In this document: positions 5,034-6,195 of the stretch, in pieces
Position numbering within the stretch: the first letter of the stretch is position 1
Layout: the number at the start of each line of letters is the position of its first letter
Assembly (NCBI GenBank): GCA_030536165.1
Contig: JAUNQM010000058.1
Span: 4,563 to 10,757, forward strand
Origin: Prevotellaceae bacterium
Lineage (GTDB): Bacteria > Bacteroidota > Bacteroidia > Bacteroidales > Bacteroidaceae
DNA length: 6,195 nt
Direction of reading: 5' to 3'
The notes under the pieces: model-generated
The model's database searches: none
The model's input: only the letters and a program-made list of their open reading frames with translations
What the model was told of the DNA's origin: nothing
Position numbers and translations under genes: made by a program

Positions 5034-5708
5034 TTATTCTGTTACGCGCTCGATGTACTTATCAATCTCTTGATAAACCATTGAGTTAATATACTTTTCT
5101 TTTACTTCCTTGTAGAGTTTAAGAGCTTCGTCCTTCTTGCCCTGGCTTTCGAGAATCTCGCCTGCCTGAACGAGGAATGTAGGTGAGAGGCTGTTGTTGT
5201 CGGCCTTCTTAGCAGCTTCCTTGAGTGAAGAAACAGCCTTGTCGAGCTTGTTGAGGTGAGCATATACGTTGCCGAGGGCACCGATACCTGCTGGTGATAC
5301 CATCTGGTCGTCAGCTGGATCCCAGTCTGTGAGGTACCTTTCAGCATCCTCATACTTGCCGAGCTGTGCATAGCAAAGACCGCAATAAAGCTTTGCGAGG
5401 TTGCCTGCGTCAGTTGAGCTGTAGTCGTTGGCTACTGAGATGAGTCCAGGGAAAGTAGCCTTGTCGCCGTTGAGTGCCTTGTCGAAATCTTCAGCATTGA
5501 AGTATTCCTGACCCTTTGCAAGAATAGTGCTTGCCTTTTCTGCTCTTGGCTCAATTACGTAGTTCTTAACTAATATCGCACCTGCGATGATAACGATGAT
5601 TGCTGCAAGGGCAATCAAAAGTGGCTTCTGATACTTAAGTACGAATGCCTCTGACTTGTTTAGAGTCTCTTCCATTGCGGAAGTCTGAGTGTTTTTTGTG
5701 TTTGCCAT
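5034..5708 (-). CDS. Membrane-anchored TPR protein
   Basis: A 224-residue protein with a short polar N terminus (about 28 residues, Thr/Asn/Glu-rich), one transmembrane helix at about residues 29-47 (PLLIALAAIIVIIAGAILV), then TPR-like helices: about 60-80 (ILAKGQEYFNAEDFDKAL), 100-130 (LYCGLCYAQLGKYEDAERYL), 138-170 (GNVYAHLNKLDKAVSSLKEA) and 174-208 (LVQAGEILESQGKKDEALKLY). The topology resembles YfgM of Proteobacteria, a single-pass TPR protein linked to the SecYEG translocon and periplasmic chaperones; equivalence is inferred. In Bacteroidales, as I recall, such a gene commonly sits upstream of ribH. The start at 5708 is preferred over Met12 because it lies 50 bases downstream of a clear promoter; the leader is A-rich (ACAAAT before ATG) without a Shine-Dalgarno sequence. 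No residue is obviously missing. Confidence 0.88.
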   Translation of the reverse strand: MANTKNTQTSAMEETLNKSEAFVLKYQKPLLIALAAIIVIIAGAILVKNYVIEPRAEKASTILAKGQEYFNAEDFDKALNGDKATFPGLISVANDYSSTDAGNLAKLYCGLCYAQLGKYEDAERYLTDWDPADDQMVSPAGIGALGNVYAHLNKLDKAVSSLKEAAKKADNNSLSPTFLVQAGEILESQGKKDEALKLYKEVKEKYINSMVYQEIDKYIERVTE

Positions 5709-5757
5709 ATTTGTTTTAAGTTTTATATTCTTTTTCGCATTTCTACAAAAATCGTTG

Positions 5758-5788
5758 CAAAGTTAATAAATATTTGAGAATAGACAAT
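5758..5788 (-). promoter_or_regulatory. Promoter of the membrane TPR gene
   Basis: On the minus strand, ATTG (complement of 5785-5788), 19 bases, TAACTTTG (complement of 5758-5765), with CA continuing to TAACTTTGCA. This matches the Bacteroidetes TTTG/TAnnTTTG consensus with one mismatch. The expected start near 5751 leaves a leader of about 43 bases. It is back to back with the promoter at 5827-5857. Confidence 0.8.
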
Positions 5789-5826
5789 TGATATTTGCGT
5801 TTTTTTTGTTTTTCAAGTGTTTTTTC

Positions 5827-5857
5827 TTTGTTTTCTTGACTAAAATGCCTAACTTTG
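5827..5857 (+). promoter_or_regulatory. Rightward promoter, perfect Bacteroidetes consensus
   Basis: TTTG (5827-5830), 19 bases, TAACTTTG (5850-5857): an exact match to the primary-sigma consensus. The -7 region TAACTTTGCA is the same 10-mer as in the divergent promoter at 5756-5765. The two -33 boxes are 38 bases apart across a T-rich segment (about 5790-5830) that could act as a shared UP-type element. Transcription should begin near 5861-5864 and leave the window to the right. Confidence 0.8.
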
Positions 5858-5860
5858 CAT

Positions 5861-6195
5861 CAAATATGGTTGTAACTTTCAAAGTTCTTGGAGAAGCCAA
5901 GCAGCAGATCCGATGACGTATGTGTAAACAATAGACAACAATTATCGAATTGCTTTGTCCTGTCGGACAATGTATCATTTCTGTGATAAAAGCCTGAAAA
6001 CAAGTTTTCGTCATTTACCACATACTTGATACGATTGACTGCGTCAATCAAAGCAATAATTATTCAACAATGTTTCAACAAATTTATTAAATTGATGAGT
6101 ATTTTGTCGAATAATAATTTATGATTACTTGCGCAGCAAGTTGGTAGTAGGATAATCAAGTCTGACGGAGCTTGCTTCAAGACTGAATTGATTAG
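5861..6195 (+). other. Structured leader or non-coding RNA candidate
   Basis: About 330 bases downstream of a perfect promoter hold no convincing protein gene on either strand. A closing stem, GTATGTG-TAAA (5918-5928) with TTTA-c-CACATAC (6014-6025), encloses four consecutive hairpins: CAATT/AATTG (5939-5952), TTGTCC/GGACAA (5955-5970), TATCA/TGATA (5973-5988) and GAAAA/TTTTC (5996-6009). Beyond it are GATTGAC/GTCAATC (6033-6049), ATTATTC/GAATAAT (6059-6065 with 6109-6115), and TGATTA/TAATCA (6122-6158) around ACTTGC/GCAAGT (6127-6141). A 16-codon ORF (5866-5916, MVVTFKVLGEAKQQIR) starts at the predicted transcript start. No known riboswitch core, tmRNA or 6S signature was recognised, and no terminator is visible inside the window. 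It may be the 5' leader of a gene to the right. Confidence 0.35.

Noticed and set aside
5763..6051. Minus-strand ORFs of 83 and 63 codons
   Set aside because: They overlap each other in different frames, cross both promoters, and have composition like translated AT-rich intergenic DNA.

Overview
The window looks like a chromosomal segment from a Bacteroidales bacterium, most likely Prevotella or a close relative. The reasons are the gene families (a DUF4292 lipoprotein, a Bacteroides-type M64 peptidase, a membrane-anchored TPR protein next to ribH), the absence of strong Shine-Dalgarno sequences, and three promoters of the Bacteroidetes primary-sigma type (TTTG or ATTG, 19 bases, TAnnTTTG). 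Genus is inferred from general resemblance, not from a search.

Left half (1-3328), plus strand: four genes in one direction with short gaps. They are the 3' part of a TPR protein, a DUF4292 lipoprotein, a NUDIX hydrolase of the ADP-ribose pyrophosphatase type, and a secreted M64 zinc peptidase. The two gaps around the lipoprotein gene carry the same unusual octamer tract (TCGAA every 8 bases, then CCGCA-type words) running up to the next start codon. The NUDIX and M64 genes are only 5 bases apart and are probably co-transcribed.

Middle (3329-3909): a convergent gene-free stretch of about 580 bases packed with repeats. It holds two related terminator-like hairpins, a 99-bp array of four evenly spaced palindromes closed by a 21-bp inverted repeat, a 34-bp alternating pyrimidine-purine tract, and a pair of 12-bp direct repeats around a stem-loop. 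The terminator of tRNA-Phe lies at its right edge.

Right half, minus strand: tRNA-Phe(GAA) with its own promoter, ribH (lumazine synthase, riboflavin synthesis), a 459-bp gap full of small perfect hairpins and ending in a strong terminator, then a membrane-anchored TPR protein with a clear promoter. Beyond it, a back-to-back perfect promoter fires rightwards into at least 330 bases with no convincing protein gene but several stem-loops. This is either the leader of a gene outside the window or a non-coding RNA.

The protein genes are ordinary. The points worth a second look are the palindrome array, the structured regions at 4575-4948 and 5861-6195, and the octamer spacers. No defence system, CRISPR array, transposase or phage gene is visible.
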